Shown one piece after another: positions 25,883 to 35,877 of a stretch of DNA of 64,000 bases. The position numbers were made by a program, and so were the translations under genes. The DNA is taken from positions 2,914,001-2,978,000 of the forward strand of contig OZ257145.1 in assembly GCA_965279315.1 (NCBI GenBank), read 5' to 3'. This stretch comes from JAPWJZ01 sp965279315. GTDB taxonomy: Bacteria; Pseudomonadota; Alphaproteobacteria; Micavibrionales; UBA2020. The number at the start of each line of letters is the position of its first letter. The first letter of the stretch is position 1. The notes below the pieces were generated by a model. It saw nothing but the letters and a program-made list of their open reading frames with translations, made no database searches and was not told the DNA's origin.

Positions 25883-26149
25883 TTACGGACGCGGGCCGAG
25901 GCCGGATTTTTTCATCCCCTGCTCGAACTTCTCGATGATCTGGTCAACGGTGATTTTGCCGGTCGCCAGCACCTTGTCGACTTCGTTAAAGAACTGCGGC
26001 GATTCCAGTGTTGCTTCCACCAGCATGCGGCGGGTAACGGGCTTGCCGTCCTGCGTCGTGATGCCGAACACGGTTTCATCGGCATAGGGCGACGCGTTCA
26101 CGGCGTTGTTGAAGGCGGTCGTCAGTTTCTGCTTGTCTGCGGGGGTCAT
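25883..26149 (-). CDS. Hypothetical protein, 88 aa
   Basis: The family is not recognised. This small soluble protein reads MTPADKQKLTTAFNNAVNAS at the start and ends KKSGLGPRP. AAGGA lies 8 bases before the ATG at 26149, which is the start chosen over an upstream Met without a ribosome site. It ends at the bidirectional terminator. Confidence 0.7.
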   Translation of the reverse strand: MTPADKQKLTTAFNNAVNASPYADETVFGITTQDGKPVTRRMLVEATLESPQFFNEVDKVLATGKITVDQIIEKFEQGMKKSGLGPRP

Positions 26150-26223
26150 ATTAATAATCCTTCGTTTAAATTTGCGAATTCGTAACATTAAGACGAATTG
26201 CACACCACAGCTTTTATAGTGAT

Positions 26224-26559
26224 TTATACTGCCTTTTTTGGTCCGCCGGGTTTTCCGCCCAGCTCTAGAAACTTGAGGTAAGCGGGCGCGGGACTGCCGG
26301 ATTTCATGCAGGAAACATCTTTCGTATCCAGCACCGTAACATTGTCCGCCTTATCGCGTAACACAGCGGTGACATATGCGGCATTGGCGTGAAAGGTGTA
26401 AATCGCTGTCAGCTGGCCGTTTTGAACGGAGATGCTTTCGATCAGGCTGTCGCGCTTATTATCGTCGCCCGTCATGAAATACTGCGGTTTGGCGCCCGCG
26501 AGCGGCGGCTGGTTGAATAACGCGGCAAGGCTGTCGGCACAGTTTGTTTTGATAGTCAT
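26224..26559 (-). CDS. Hypothetical protein, 111 aa
   Basis: The family is not recognised. This soluble protein has a beta-rich middle, SISVQNGQLTAIYTFHANAA. It lacks a signal. It lies about 75 bp upstream of the small gene at 25883-26149, on the same strand. The next 340 bp upstream (26560-26901) hold no gene, only a terminator. Confidence 0.65.
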   Translation of the reverse strand: MTIKTNCADSLAALFNQPPLAGAKPQYFMTGDDNKRDSLIESISVQNGQLTAIYTFHANAAYVTAVLRDKADNVTVLDTKDVSCMKSGSPAPAYLKFLELGGKPGGPKKAV

Positions 26560-26847
26560 GGCATTTTCCTTCGGCTGCTGTTGCTGTCGTCGGGCCGACC
26601 GGATATGGAGAGGGAAATCAACGGCCCGCTTCCTGCACAGAACAACCCTGTAAAATCAAAATTACGCGTAAGGTTGTTTTACAGGCTGGCGGAAGCACCA
26701 AGGGGCGGGAAACTTTAAACACGCCCGAAGGAAGGATGCCAACTGCTTGTACAAGTAATATTACCGCGCATTTGTTATGTCAATAGTTAACACGCAACCA
26801 CTTGTTATAAATAACTTTAATCCAGCTCATTACAGGACGAGAGAATT

Positions 26848-26887
26848 AAAAAAAACCGGAATAGATGCCTGTTCCGGTTTTTCTTTA
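26848..26887 (-). terminator. Terminator of the lysine-rich small gene
   Basis: Stem AAAACCGGAA/TTCCGGTTTT with a 10-nt loop, followed on the minus strand by a T-run of eight. Confidence 0.85.
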
Positions 26888-26901
26888 AAACTACACGGCA
26901 A

Positions 26902-27003
26902 TTACTTGCCGGCTTTCTTCGCGCGTTTTTCAGCGCGTTTTTCGTCAGCCGTTTTCTTGGGGGCTTTTTTGACGTTCTTTTTTGCATCTTGCGATTTAGC
27001 CAT
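26902..27003 (-). CDS. Tiny lysine/alanine-rich basic protein, 33 aa
   Basis: The reading frame MAKSQDAKKNVKKAPKKTAD continues EKRAEKRAKKAGK and ends with TAA. AGGAGAG stands 7 bases before the ATG and a strong terminator follows, so the gene is probably real even though it is very short. A third of the residues are Lys/Arg, as in histone H1 tails, which suggests DNA or RNA binding. A related tiny gene is at 43970-44056. Confidence 0.65.
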   Translation of the reverse strand: MAKSQDAKKNVKKAPKKTADEKRAEKRAKKAGK

Positions 27004-27091
27004 GAAACTCTCCTAATCTGTACGCGCAGGCGATGTGCCTTGCGCTGCAACAAGAGTGTGCTGAAACCGCGCGCAGGTCAAGCCTTTACCG

Positions 27092-27772
27092 TTATTTGAA
27101 CAGCCCCTTGATCGCGCCTTCCGCACCATCCAGCACCTTACCGACAGGCTTCATGAGGCTGGCCTTGGTCGCGGCATTGGTGGCGGCGTTCATGATGCGG
27201 GGGACGACCTGCCGCGCCACTTCGGCGGCGGTCGCGGGCTTATTCTTCGTGCCGAGGTCGGTCATAGTGATCGGCGGCAGATCGACCGTCTGTTCGCCGA
27301 TCCCGGGCAGATGTGGCACCAGTTTGGCGTTGATGATGCGCAGTTTCTTGATGATCAGCTTCGGGGCTTCGGCGGAAGCCTCGCTCTTGCCGCTGGTCGA
27401 TTTCATGTTGCTGCGCAGGGCGTCGATATTCGTGCCGCCTTTGCCTCCGATGTAATAGGTGACCGTCATGCCGTCCACTACCACCTCGTTCAGCGTGACA
27501 AGGCTGCGCGAGATATCGCCGACGGAAAAGGTGATGCTTTCGGTTTTCAGGAAGGCGTTGCTATAGGGTTTCGGGTTGTCGATCGTCAGCTTGCCAATCG
27601 CGGCCTTCATTTCGGGAAAGGAAAACATGAGCGAGCTGACATGCACCGGCGTGCCAAGCGCCGCCGTGCCTGCTTCCTCGATCAGTCGTTTCGCGGTGCT
27701 GTTGAAATTGAGGTAAACCGCAATCGCGCCTGCGGCCAATAACGCGATCAGCAATATCAGAAACTTTTTCAT
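27092..27772 (-). CDS. AsmA-like exported or membrane-anchored protein
   Basis: An N-terminal hydrophobic anchor (MKKFLILLIALLAAGAIAVY) leads a region with FNSTAKRLIEEAGTAALG, AAIGKLTIDNPKPYSNAF and the beta repeat KLIIKKLRIINAKLV, in the style of AsmA/DUF748 domain proteins. These large families help lipid traffic or outer-membrane assembly, and this is a short (226-residue) member. The ATG at 27772 has AAGGAC as ribosome site, better than a Met five codons earlier. Confidence 0.75.
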   Translation of the reverse strand: MKKFLILLIALLAAGAIAVYLNFNSTAKRLIEEAGTAALGTPVHVSSLMFSFPEMKAAIGKLTIDNPKPYSNAFLKTESITFSVGDISRSLVTLNEVVVDGMTVTYYIGGKGGTNIDALRSNMKSTSGKSEASAEAPKLIIKKLRIINAKLVPHLPGIGEQTVDLPPITMTDLGTKNKPATAAEVARQVVPRIMNAATNAATKASLMKPVGKVLDGAEGAIKGLFK

Positions 27773-28381
27773 CCGGCTGTCCTTCATCTGGCGGCCGGGA
27801 AATTGTAACCGGCATGTTCGTTCACTCTAGGCCAGTTTCAGGGAAAAGTCAGGAATGGTTGTTAAATGTATCTATCATCAAATGTCCTAATCAATACCGG
27901 GCATCGCGCTTTATAATAAATCTCCTTTCTGTTACTGCGCGATGCCCTCAAGGCGAAACTGTCTTTTCTCGGTGTATTCGCAATCCTCCGGTCTGCGGCT
28001 TAAAAAATTGGGCCTGCTGGTCAGCGTATCTGGTTGTGCGTAGGATCCTTTCTGTTTCGTGGTTTGCGTGTCGTCATGGTCTCGGGGTTTTTTCAGGTAT
28101 GGTTCAGGCGTTTCGCGTCACCGCGATTGTTCGGGCTCCTTTGTCTGTCGGGGGTTTTTGTCTTTGGTCTTCGTCTTCTTTGGCGGTGTTTCCGGTCTCC
28201 TTTCGCCGCCAGTCGTTAACTCATAATTAAATCCTTACATGGCTAAGATTGGTCGTCAAACACAACCGGAAAAACCAATATATTTCAATTATTTAGTTAT
28301 ACTCATATTTTACCTATGTGGTTTTATAATACCACATCGATTCTTCCCAACCCCTTGTAAATCCATGCTAAAAATCGGGAC
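27773..28381. other. Gene-free interval, 609 bp
   Basis: No convincing gene was found. From about 28000 to 28220 the plus strand is strikingly rich in T and G, with few A, which makes open frames by chance without ribosome sites or protein-like composition. No known riboswitch pattern was recognised. The interval could carry regulation for chrA or an unrecognised RNA. Confidence 0.5.
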
Positions 28382-29683
28382 ATGATTCCCATGCGCGACC
28401 TTGTCCGGACGTTTGCGAAAATCGGCTGCCTCGGCTTCGGCGGGCCGGCGGGACAGATCGCGCTTATGCACAAAATATTGGTCGAGGAAAAAAACTGGAT
28501 CAGCGAGCAGCGTTTCCTGCATGCGCTGAATTACTGCATGCTGCTGCCGGGACCGGAGGCGATGCAACTGGCCACCTATATCGGCTGGCTGCTGCACAAG
28601 ACATGGGGCGGCATCGTGGCGGGGCTGCTCTTCGTGCTGCCAGGATTTTTCGTGATGCTCGCGCTGGCCGCCATTTACGCGCAATACCACAGCGCGCCGC
28701 TGGTGGCCGCGCTGTTCTACGGGTTGAAGCCCGCCGTGCTTGTGATCGTGGTCGAGGCCCTGCTCCGCATCGGCAGGCGCGCGCTGCATACAGCTGCAGC
28801 CTACAAACTCGCGGCATTATCCTTCACCTGCATTTTCTTCCTCGGCATCCCCTTTCCCCTGATCGTGCTGGCGGCGGGCGCGATTGGCTATGCAGGGCGT
28901 AACACGGCCTTCAAGCCCGCCCCTACGCCCGAGAAAACCGGAAACGAAAAGGAAAGCGTCATCGATAAAATGATGGCAGACGGCAAGCTGAACCACGCAA
29001 GCCCGCTTTACGCGCGTCCGCTGGGCACGTTGTTCGACTGGCTGGCGATATGGTTCACGCCCGTGATGCTCTGCCTGCATTTTTACGGTGGCGGACATAT
29101 CCTGTCGCAGATCGGCACAGCGTTTAGCAAACTGGCGATGGTGACCTTCGGCGGCGCCTATGCCGCGCTCGCCTATGTTGCGCAGATGGAATTGATCCCG
29201 CCGCCCGATATGCTGAACGGCCTCGGCCTTGCCGAAACGACGCCCGGGCCGCTGGTCCTCGTGCTTGAATATGTCGGCTACCTCGCGGCCTACAAACAGC
29301 ACGGGCATTTATTCGGCGTGTTGGGCGCGACGCTGGCAGCATGGGTCACCTTCGCTCCGTGCTTCCTCTGGATATTCCTCGGCGCGCCCTATGTGGAACA
29401 AGCACGCCACAACAAGGCGCTCGCCGCATCCCTCTCCGCCATCACCGCCGCCGTGACAGGCGTGATTTTGAACCTCGCCGTCTGGTTCGCGCTGCATACG
29501 CTGTTCGCCAAGGTCGAGCCGTTCAAACAAACGGGCGTCACGCTGTACAAAGTCGCACAACCCGATATCGCCGCCATCGCGCTCGCCCTCCTCGCGGCGT
29601 TGACGACGTTCAAGCTGAAATGGGGATTGCTGCCGACGCTGGGCATTTGTGCGGTACTGGGAATGGCCCTAAAGCTGGTTTAG
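28382..29683 (+). CDS. chrA: Chromate transporter ChrA family protein
   Basis: The 433-residue membrane protein has two homologous halves. The N-terminal half shows IGCLGFGGPAGQIALMHKIL, LPGPEAMQLATYIGWLLH and LFVLPGFFVMLAL. The C-terminal half shows KLAMVTFGGAYAALAYV, the landmark TTPGPLVLVLEYVGY and FAPCFLWIFLG. This is the bidomain CHR family, which exports chromate in Pseudomonas and others, though many members are of unknown substrate. No chrB regulator is adjacent. It overlaps the convergent Cys-rich gene by 4 bp. Confidence 0.88.
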   Translation: MIPMRDLVRTFAKIGCLGFGGPAGQIALMHKILVEEKNWISEQRFLHALNYCMLLPGPEAMQLATYIGWLLHKTWGGIVAGLLFVLPGFFVMLALAAIYAQYHSAPLVAALFYGLKPAVLVIVVEALLRIGRRALHTAAAYKLAALSFTCIFFLGIPFPLIVLAAGAIGYAGRNTAFKPAPTPEKTGNEKESVIDKMMADGKLNHASPLYARPLGTLFDWLAIWFTPVMLCLHFYGGGHILSQIGTAFSKLAMVTFGGAYAALAYVAQMELIPPPDMLNGLGLAETTPGPLVLVLEYVGYLAAYKQHGHLFGVLGATLAAWVTFAPCFLWIFLGAPYVEQARHNKALAASLSAITAAVTGVILNLAVWFALHTLFAKVEPFKQTGVTLYKVAQPDIAAIALALLAALTTFKLKWGLLPTLGICAVLGMALKLV

Positions 29684-30039
29684 CCGCCCGAGCAAATATT
29701 GTTAACGCATTTTACCAGAAACGGCGTCGGCGCGCAGGGGCCGCGGGTCGCCCAGTCAGACGCGCAACCGCTACGCACATCGCCCTGCAAAGCCTCGAGC
29801 GCCTGCAAAAACTCAGGGCTGGAATGATTGCGCGGCAGGACTATTGCGGGCTTGCTCCCATCAGCACGATAGAAATACCCCTCGCAATCCGCATCCGCAG
29901 TGCAGGTTTTCGGCTGCGACTGCAAAAACGCTTCAAGCTTTTCCTGCGCGGCGATGCAAGTACCGGATTCGGCTTTCGCCGCGCCGGAAAAGGTCAAAAA
30001 CAGGATAAAAAATGCAAATGCTGTAACGATAATTTTCAT
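29680..30039 (-). CDS. Secreted cysteine-rich small protein
   Basis: A signal peptide (MKIIVTAFAFFILFLTFSGA, then AKA) precedes about 95 residues with cysteines at CIAAQ, KTCTADADCEGYF, SGCASD, GPCAPTPFLVKC and NNIC. That is enough for three to four disulphides in the periplasm. The family is not recognised, although the CTADADCEG segment is met in other exported small proteins. An upstream in-frame Met is 13 codons earlier. Confidence 0.75.
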   Translation of the reverse strand: MKIIVTAFAFFILFLTFSGAAKAESGTCIAAQEKLEAFLQSQPKTCTADADCEGYFYRADGSKPAIVLPRNHSSPEFLQALEALQGDVRSGCASDWATRGPCAPTPFLVKCVNNICSGG

Positions 30040-30185
30040 GTGGTGATACTGCACCGGAAAGCAAGTTTTATCAAGCACCTACACGCGCGTTATGCAAAGC
30101 ATAACAGCTTATTTATGTCTTTGTCCTACCGTCTAAAAATGGTAAAAATAACGCGATCAAAATATACCCCGAAAGGCCGCAAAAC

Positions 30186-32903
<2,718 letters not shown>

Positions 32904-32907
32904 GGAG

Positions 32908-33270
32908 ATGAAAAGGCACGCCACTTATTGCTCTTCGTGGCTTGTTGCCTGTGCCTGTTTACAGGTTTCCAAGGCTTCTGCCTGTGCGGAAATAAACGGT
33001 ACTGCTCACCAAAATTCGCACTTTTGGGATGCGCTTGGATGGTTACTGCTTATAGCCTTGTCGATTATTTCCGTGATTTTGACTTCTGTAGTTGTTTGGC
33101 GACGGGGCGGGAAGTCGGCTAAATATAAAAAACCCCTTCGAATACTGTCCATATTGATTACTTGCATCATGGTAGCGTTCATTTACTGGGGGCTCACGGG
33201 AGAGGTTGAAGTGAGCAACTGCGCTAACTTTCCAAAGACTTCTTCACCCCCAGTCGCAGCGCCTCGATAA
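32908..33270 (+). CDS. Hypothetical small membrane protein, 120 aa
   Basis: The family is not recognised. A signal-like N-terminus and two hydrophobic segments (LGWLLLIALSIISVILTSVV and ILSILITCIMVAFIYWGL) frame a short basic loop. AGGGAG lies just before the ATG, 5 bp after the gyrA stop. It is AT-richer than gyrA and coaD around it, so it may be inserted DNA in an otherwise common gyrA-coaD order. Confidence 0.65.
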   Translation: MKRHATYCSSWLVACACLQVSKASACAEINGTAHQNSHFWDALGWLLLIALSIISVILTSVVVWRRGGKSAKYKKPLRILSILITCIMVAFIYWGLTGEVEVSNCANFPKTSSPPVAAPR

Positions 33271-33319
33271 CTTTCCCCTTTCGCTATGCGCCGATTTTTG
33301 GTTTTATAACTTACGGTAG

Positions 33320-33345
33320 TGAATCCCCGCCTTCGCGGGGAGGAC
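33320..33345. repeat. Half-copy of the type A palindromic repeat
   Basis: GAATCCCCGCCTTCGCGGGG forms one hairpin. It occupies the leader before coaD and creates an in-frame N-terminal extension that should not be annotated as protein. Confidence 0.7.
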
Positions 33346-33366
33346 CGTTCTCGGAAGTCCTTCATC

Positions 33367-33882
33367 ATGACCATGAAAAACACCCCTCCCCTCATCGGCA
33401 TCTATCCCGGCACGTTTGACCCGATCACGCTGGGACATCTGGATATCGTGGAACGCGCGATGAAGGTGATTGACCATCTGGTGATCGCGATTGCCGAGAA
33501 CCCGGGCAAGGGGCCGCTGTTTTCGGTCGAGGAGCGCATTGCGCTTGCCCAGACCGACCTTGCCAACAACAAGAAGATCGCCGGCAAGTCGTTCGAGGTA
33601 GTGTCGTTCAACGAACTGCTGATGGATTTCGTGGTCAAGAAAAACGGCCGCGTGATCGTGCGCGGGCTTCGCGCGGTTTCCGACTTCGAATACGAATTCC
33701 AGATGGCGGGCATGAACTCGTTCCTGAACGACCAGATCGAAACCGTGTTCTTCATGGCGCAGTCGAAACACCAGCTGATTTCATCCCGCTTCGTCAAGGA
33801 AATCGCGCGCCTCGGCGGCAATGTCCGCCATTTCACCACGCCGAGCGTTGTGTCTGCGCTGAAGAAAAAGTTCAAGAATTAA
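33367..33882 (+). CDS. coaD: Phosphopantetheine adenylyltransferase
   Basis: CoaD makes dephospho-CoA, the fourth step of coenzyme A synthesis. The nucleotidyltransferase motif is GTFDPITLGHLDI, where TxGH binds ATP, and the second signature is ISSRFVKEIARLGG. The length of 171 residues is normal. The start at 33367 is taken because the upstream frame is made of repeat sequence. gyrA lies upstream as in related alphaproteobacteria. Confidence 0.96.
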   Translation: MTMKNTPPLIGIYPGTFDPITLGHLDIVERAMKVIDHLVIAIAENPGKGPLFSVEERIALAQTDLANNKKIAGKSFEVVSFNELLMDFVVKKNGRVIVRGLRAVSDFEYEFQMAGMNSFLNDQIETVFFMAQSKHQLISSRFVKEIARLGGNVRHFTTPSVVSALKKKFKN

Positions 33883-33900
33883 ATCCCACAAACCCAACAG

Positions 33901-34016
33901 CGTCACCCCCGCCTTGCGCGGGGGTCCAGAAGCGCGTCCGCGCGTCACCTGACTCCAGAGTCATATGACGGCTGGACAGCCTTCCGGATGCCCGCGCAAG
34001 GCGGGCATGACGGGAG
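33901..34016. repeat. Palindromic intergenic repeat, type A variant
   Basis: CGTCACCCCCGCCTTGCGCG opens the element and CCCGCGCAAGGCGGGCATGA closes it in inverse orientation, with inner arms between. It separates coaD from the convergent oxidoreductase gene. Confidence 0.75.
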
Positions 34017-34026
34017 TGTATTGAGT

Positions 34027-35295
34027 TTATGGTTTAGGATGTTGCGCGGGTTTCTTTGGGGCGACAGGTCGCAACGCCTTCACCCGTGCCAGAATTTCGG
34101 CGGGTGGCAAACTCTCCAGCGCGCCGAATTTTGGCGGGACGAGCGATTTGGGGTCGGCGTCCTGCTCCACCGTTTTCAGGCGGGGGTTGTCGCGGTTGAT
34201 CTGTTCCACCTCGCCCTGTATCTGCAGGGCGGCATCTAGGTTGCTGAGGCGCAATCCCAGCGCGGGGTCTCGTTTATCGGCGGGCGTCATGTAATCGATC
34301 AGGCTGAGGCTGATAAAGGCCGTGATGCGGTCGTTTTTCAGCCCTGCATCCGCAGCACCGTTCACAACCGCCGACGGATATTCATCGACCAGCGTCACGC
34401 GCGCGCCCGTGCCCGCATCGACCTTGTGGATGCGCAGCCGGTCGGCGTTCTTGCCCTCGTGCTTGACGTCGAAATCTAGTTCCACCGCCAGCAGCGACTT
34501 ATCTGCCGCCTCGTACCAGGCCGTCACGCGGCGGTGCTGTTCAGGGAAAACATAGGATGCGTTGAACCGCATCGGCAGACCCTGTTGCGTGCGGAATGCA
34601 GCATTCAATTCGTAAATGACATCCGTCGCATTGACGCTCAAATACCCGTTCTTTCCCGTGCCGCTTTCGAGCGCCAGCGCGCCCTGCCCGAACATGTCGC
34701 TGACGACCGACATCGCATGGACAGATTCCGACGGCACGCCGATGGAGGGCCGCGTATCGCCCGTGCGGTTCTTGCCCCAAATGGCATCAAAGCCGATCGG
34801 TTTTACATCGCCGAATGACGGCAGCAATTCCTGCAACCGGTCGAAGACGGGGCTGAAATTGATGACCGTGTTCATGCTCAGATATCTGGCGCGCAGTTCA
34901 GGTTCAATCTCCTGTGCTTCCGATAACAGCGCGGTCAGCGGCTTTTCGCTCAAGACCGCTTTCAAATCGGGCGCGTTCTTGAACAGTGTGCGGAACGCGT
35001 CGATATGCTGGTCGTCGTTGAAGGCCATCAGCGCGACCTGCGGCGACGCGTTGGCAAGCGCGGCATCGATATCGGAAAACTTTTTCACCTGCGCGGGCAG
35101 CCGCTGCAGTTTCTGCGCATCACGATCAACGGCGGAAATATCCAGCGTCACGCCATAGCGCGGTTGCAAAACCTTTTCCGACACCTCTATCAGCGACGCG
35201 ATATGCCGCTCCCCCATCACGCCCGCGCCTAAAACAAGCACGGGAATGGTTTTGACGCCGGATTTCGCTTTTTCGGTAAAGGTGTCGTGCAGCAT
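34027..35295 (-). CDS. Gfo/Idh/MocA-family oxidoreductase-like protein
   Basis: The 422-residue protein opens with a Rossmann loop PVLVLGAGVMGERHIASLIE and has the family's SEKPLTALL (the EKP motif) near residue 130. These proteins are mostly NAD(P)-dependent sugar or inositol dehydrogenases. The C-terminal half is longer than normal and unlike the standard catalytic domain, and a Pro/Lys-rich tail follows. The substrate is not predictable. AAGGGGATT is a good ribosome site for the ATG at 35295. Confidence 0.75.
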   Translation of the reverse strand: MLHDTFTEKAKSGVKTIPVLVLGAGVMGERHIASLIEVSEKVLQPRYGVTLDISAVDRDAQKLQRLPAQVKKFSDIDAALANASPQVALMAFNDDQHIDAFRTLFKNAPDLKAVLSEKPLTALLSEAQEIEPELRARYLSMNTVINFSPVFDRLQELLPSFGDVKPIGFDAIWGKNRTGDTRPSIGVPSESVHAMSVVSDMFGQGALALESGTGKNGYLSVNATDVIYELNAAFRTQQGLPMRFNASYVFPEQHRRVTAWYEAADKSLLAVELDFDVKHEGKNADRLRIHKVDAGTGARVTLVDEYPSAVVNGAADAGLKNDRITAFISLSLIDYMTPADKRDPALGLRLSNLDAALQIQGEVEQINRDNPRLKTVEQDADPKSLVPPKFGALESLPPAEILARVKALRPVAPKKPAQHPKP

Positions 35296-35429
35296 CAGAA
35301 TCCCCTTGATGGGATGACTATAATACATAACGTGTAAAAAAGGATGAATGCGACTCCAAGCACCTGAATTCGCTTGTTTAAATTTTCCGCATTTTTAAAT
35401 TTACAAGTTAGGTAAATCCGCGTATAAAC

Positions 35430-35459
35430 TTGACGCTGACCGGGATTTTCTTCTATATA
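35430..35459 (+). promoter_or_regulatory. Promoter of tRNA-Lys
   Basis: TTGACG is followed after 17-18 bp by a TATATA stretch. The tRNA begins about 21 bp further on. Confidence 0.6.
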
Positions 35460-35479
35460 TCTCAGTCTCTTGATACCGT

Positions 35480-35554
35480 GATTCCGTAGCTCAGCGGTAG
35501 AGCATCTGACTTTTAATCAGAGGGCCCTGGGTTCAAATCCCAGCGGGATCACCA
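35480..35554 (+). tRNA. tRNA-Lys (anticodon TTT)
   Basis: A 75-nt cloverleaf with acceptor arm GATTCCG/CGGGATC (one G-T pair), D arm GCTCAGCGGTAGAGC, anticodon stem TCTGA/TCAGA around CTTTTAA, T arm CTGGG/CCCAG and encoded CCA. Its 3' part is repeated twice downstream (see 35531-35800). Confidence 0.97.
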
Positions 35555-35800
35555 TTTCTCTCCTAAGATATTGCTGGAAGGCTGGGTTTTGAACCCAGCT
35601 TTTTTAGTTTGCAGCGAAGCTGTATGTTCAAATCCCAGCGGGATCACCATTTCTCTCCTAAGCTATTGCTGGAAGGCTGGGTTTTGAACCCAGCTTTTTT
35701 AGTTTGCAGCGAAGCTGCATGTTCAAATCCCAGCGGGATCACCATTTCTCTCCTAAGCTATTGCTGGAAGGCCGGGTTTTGAACCCGGCCGTTTTTGTTT
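35531..35800 (+). repeat. Tandem 95-bp repeat of the tRNA-Lys 3' end plus terminator
   Basis: The segment GTTCAAATCCCAGCGGGATC with ACCA starts at 35531 (within the tRNA), 35626 and 35721, exactly 95 bp apart. Each copy is followed by the same spacer and by a T-arm-like terminator hairpin at 35581, 35676 and 35771 (stem CTGGG/CCCAG with loop TTTTGAA and then T-runs). In the third copy the stem is changed to CCGGG/CCCGG, a compensatory change that keeps pairing. The extra copies lack the 5' half of a tRNA, so they are not functional tRNA genes. The large protein gene starts just after. Confidence 0.9.
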
Positions 35801-35877
35801 CCAATCGGCTTAAACGCTTGTTAACGCACATTTCTTATCATGGGAGATGCCTGCCGGCATTTCTGGAAGGATATCCC

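Noticed and set aside
27814..28230. Plus-strand frame of 138 codons before chrA
   Set aside because: It lacks a ribosome site and protein-like composition and lies in strongly T/G-biased DNA.
33319..33366. N-terminal extension of coaD
   Set aside because: The extra residues are encoded by a palindromic repeat (type A); CoaD family proteins start near the Met at 33367.
35531..35800. CRISPR array or additional tRNA genes
   Set aside because: The 95-bp units are direct repeats without variable spacers, and the extra copies lack the 5' half of a tRNA.
35704..35877. N-terminal extension of the large secreted protein
   Set aside because: It reads through the tRNA-derived repeats. A signal peptide and GGAAGGA site mark the ATG at 35878.
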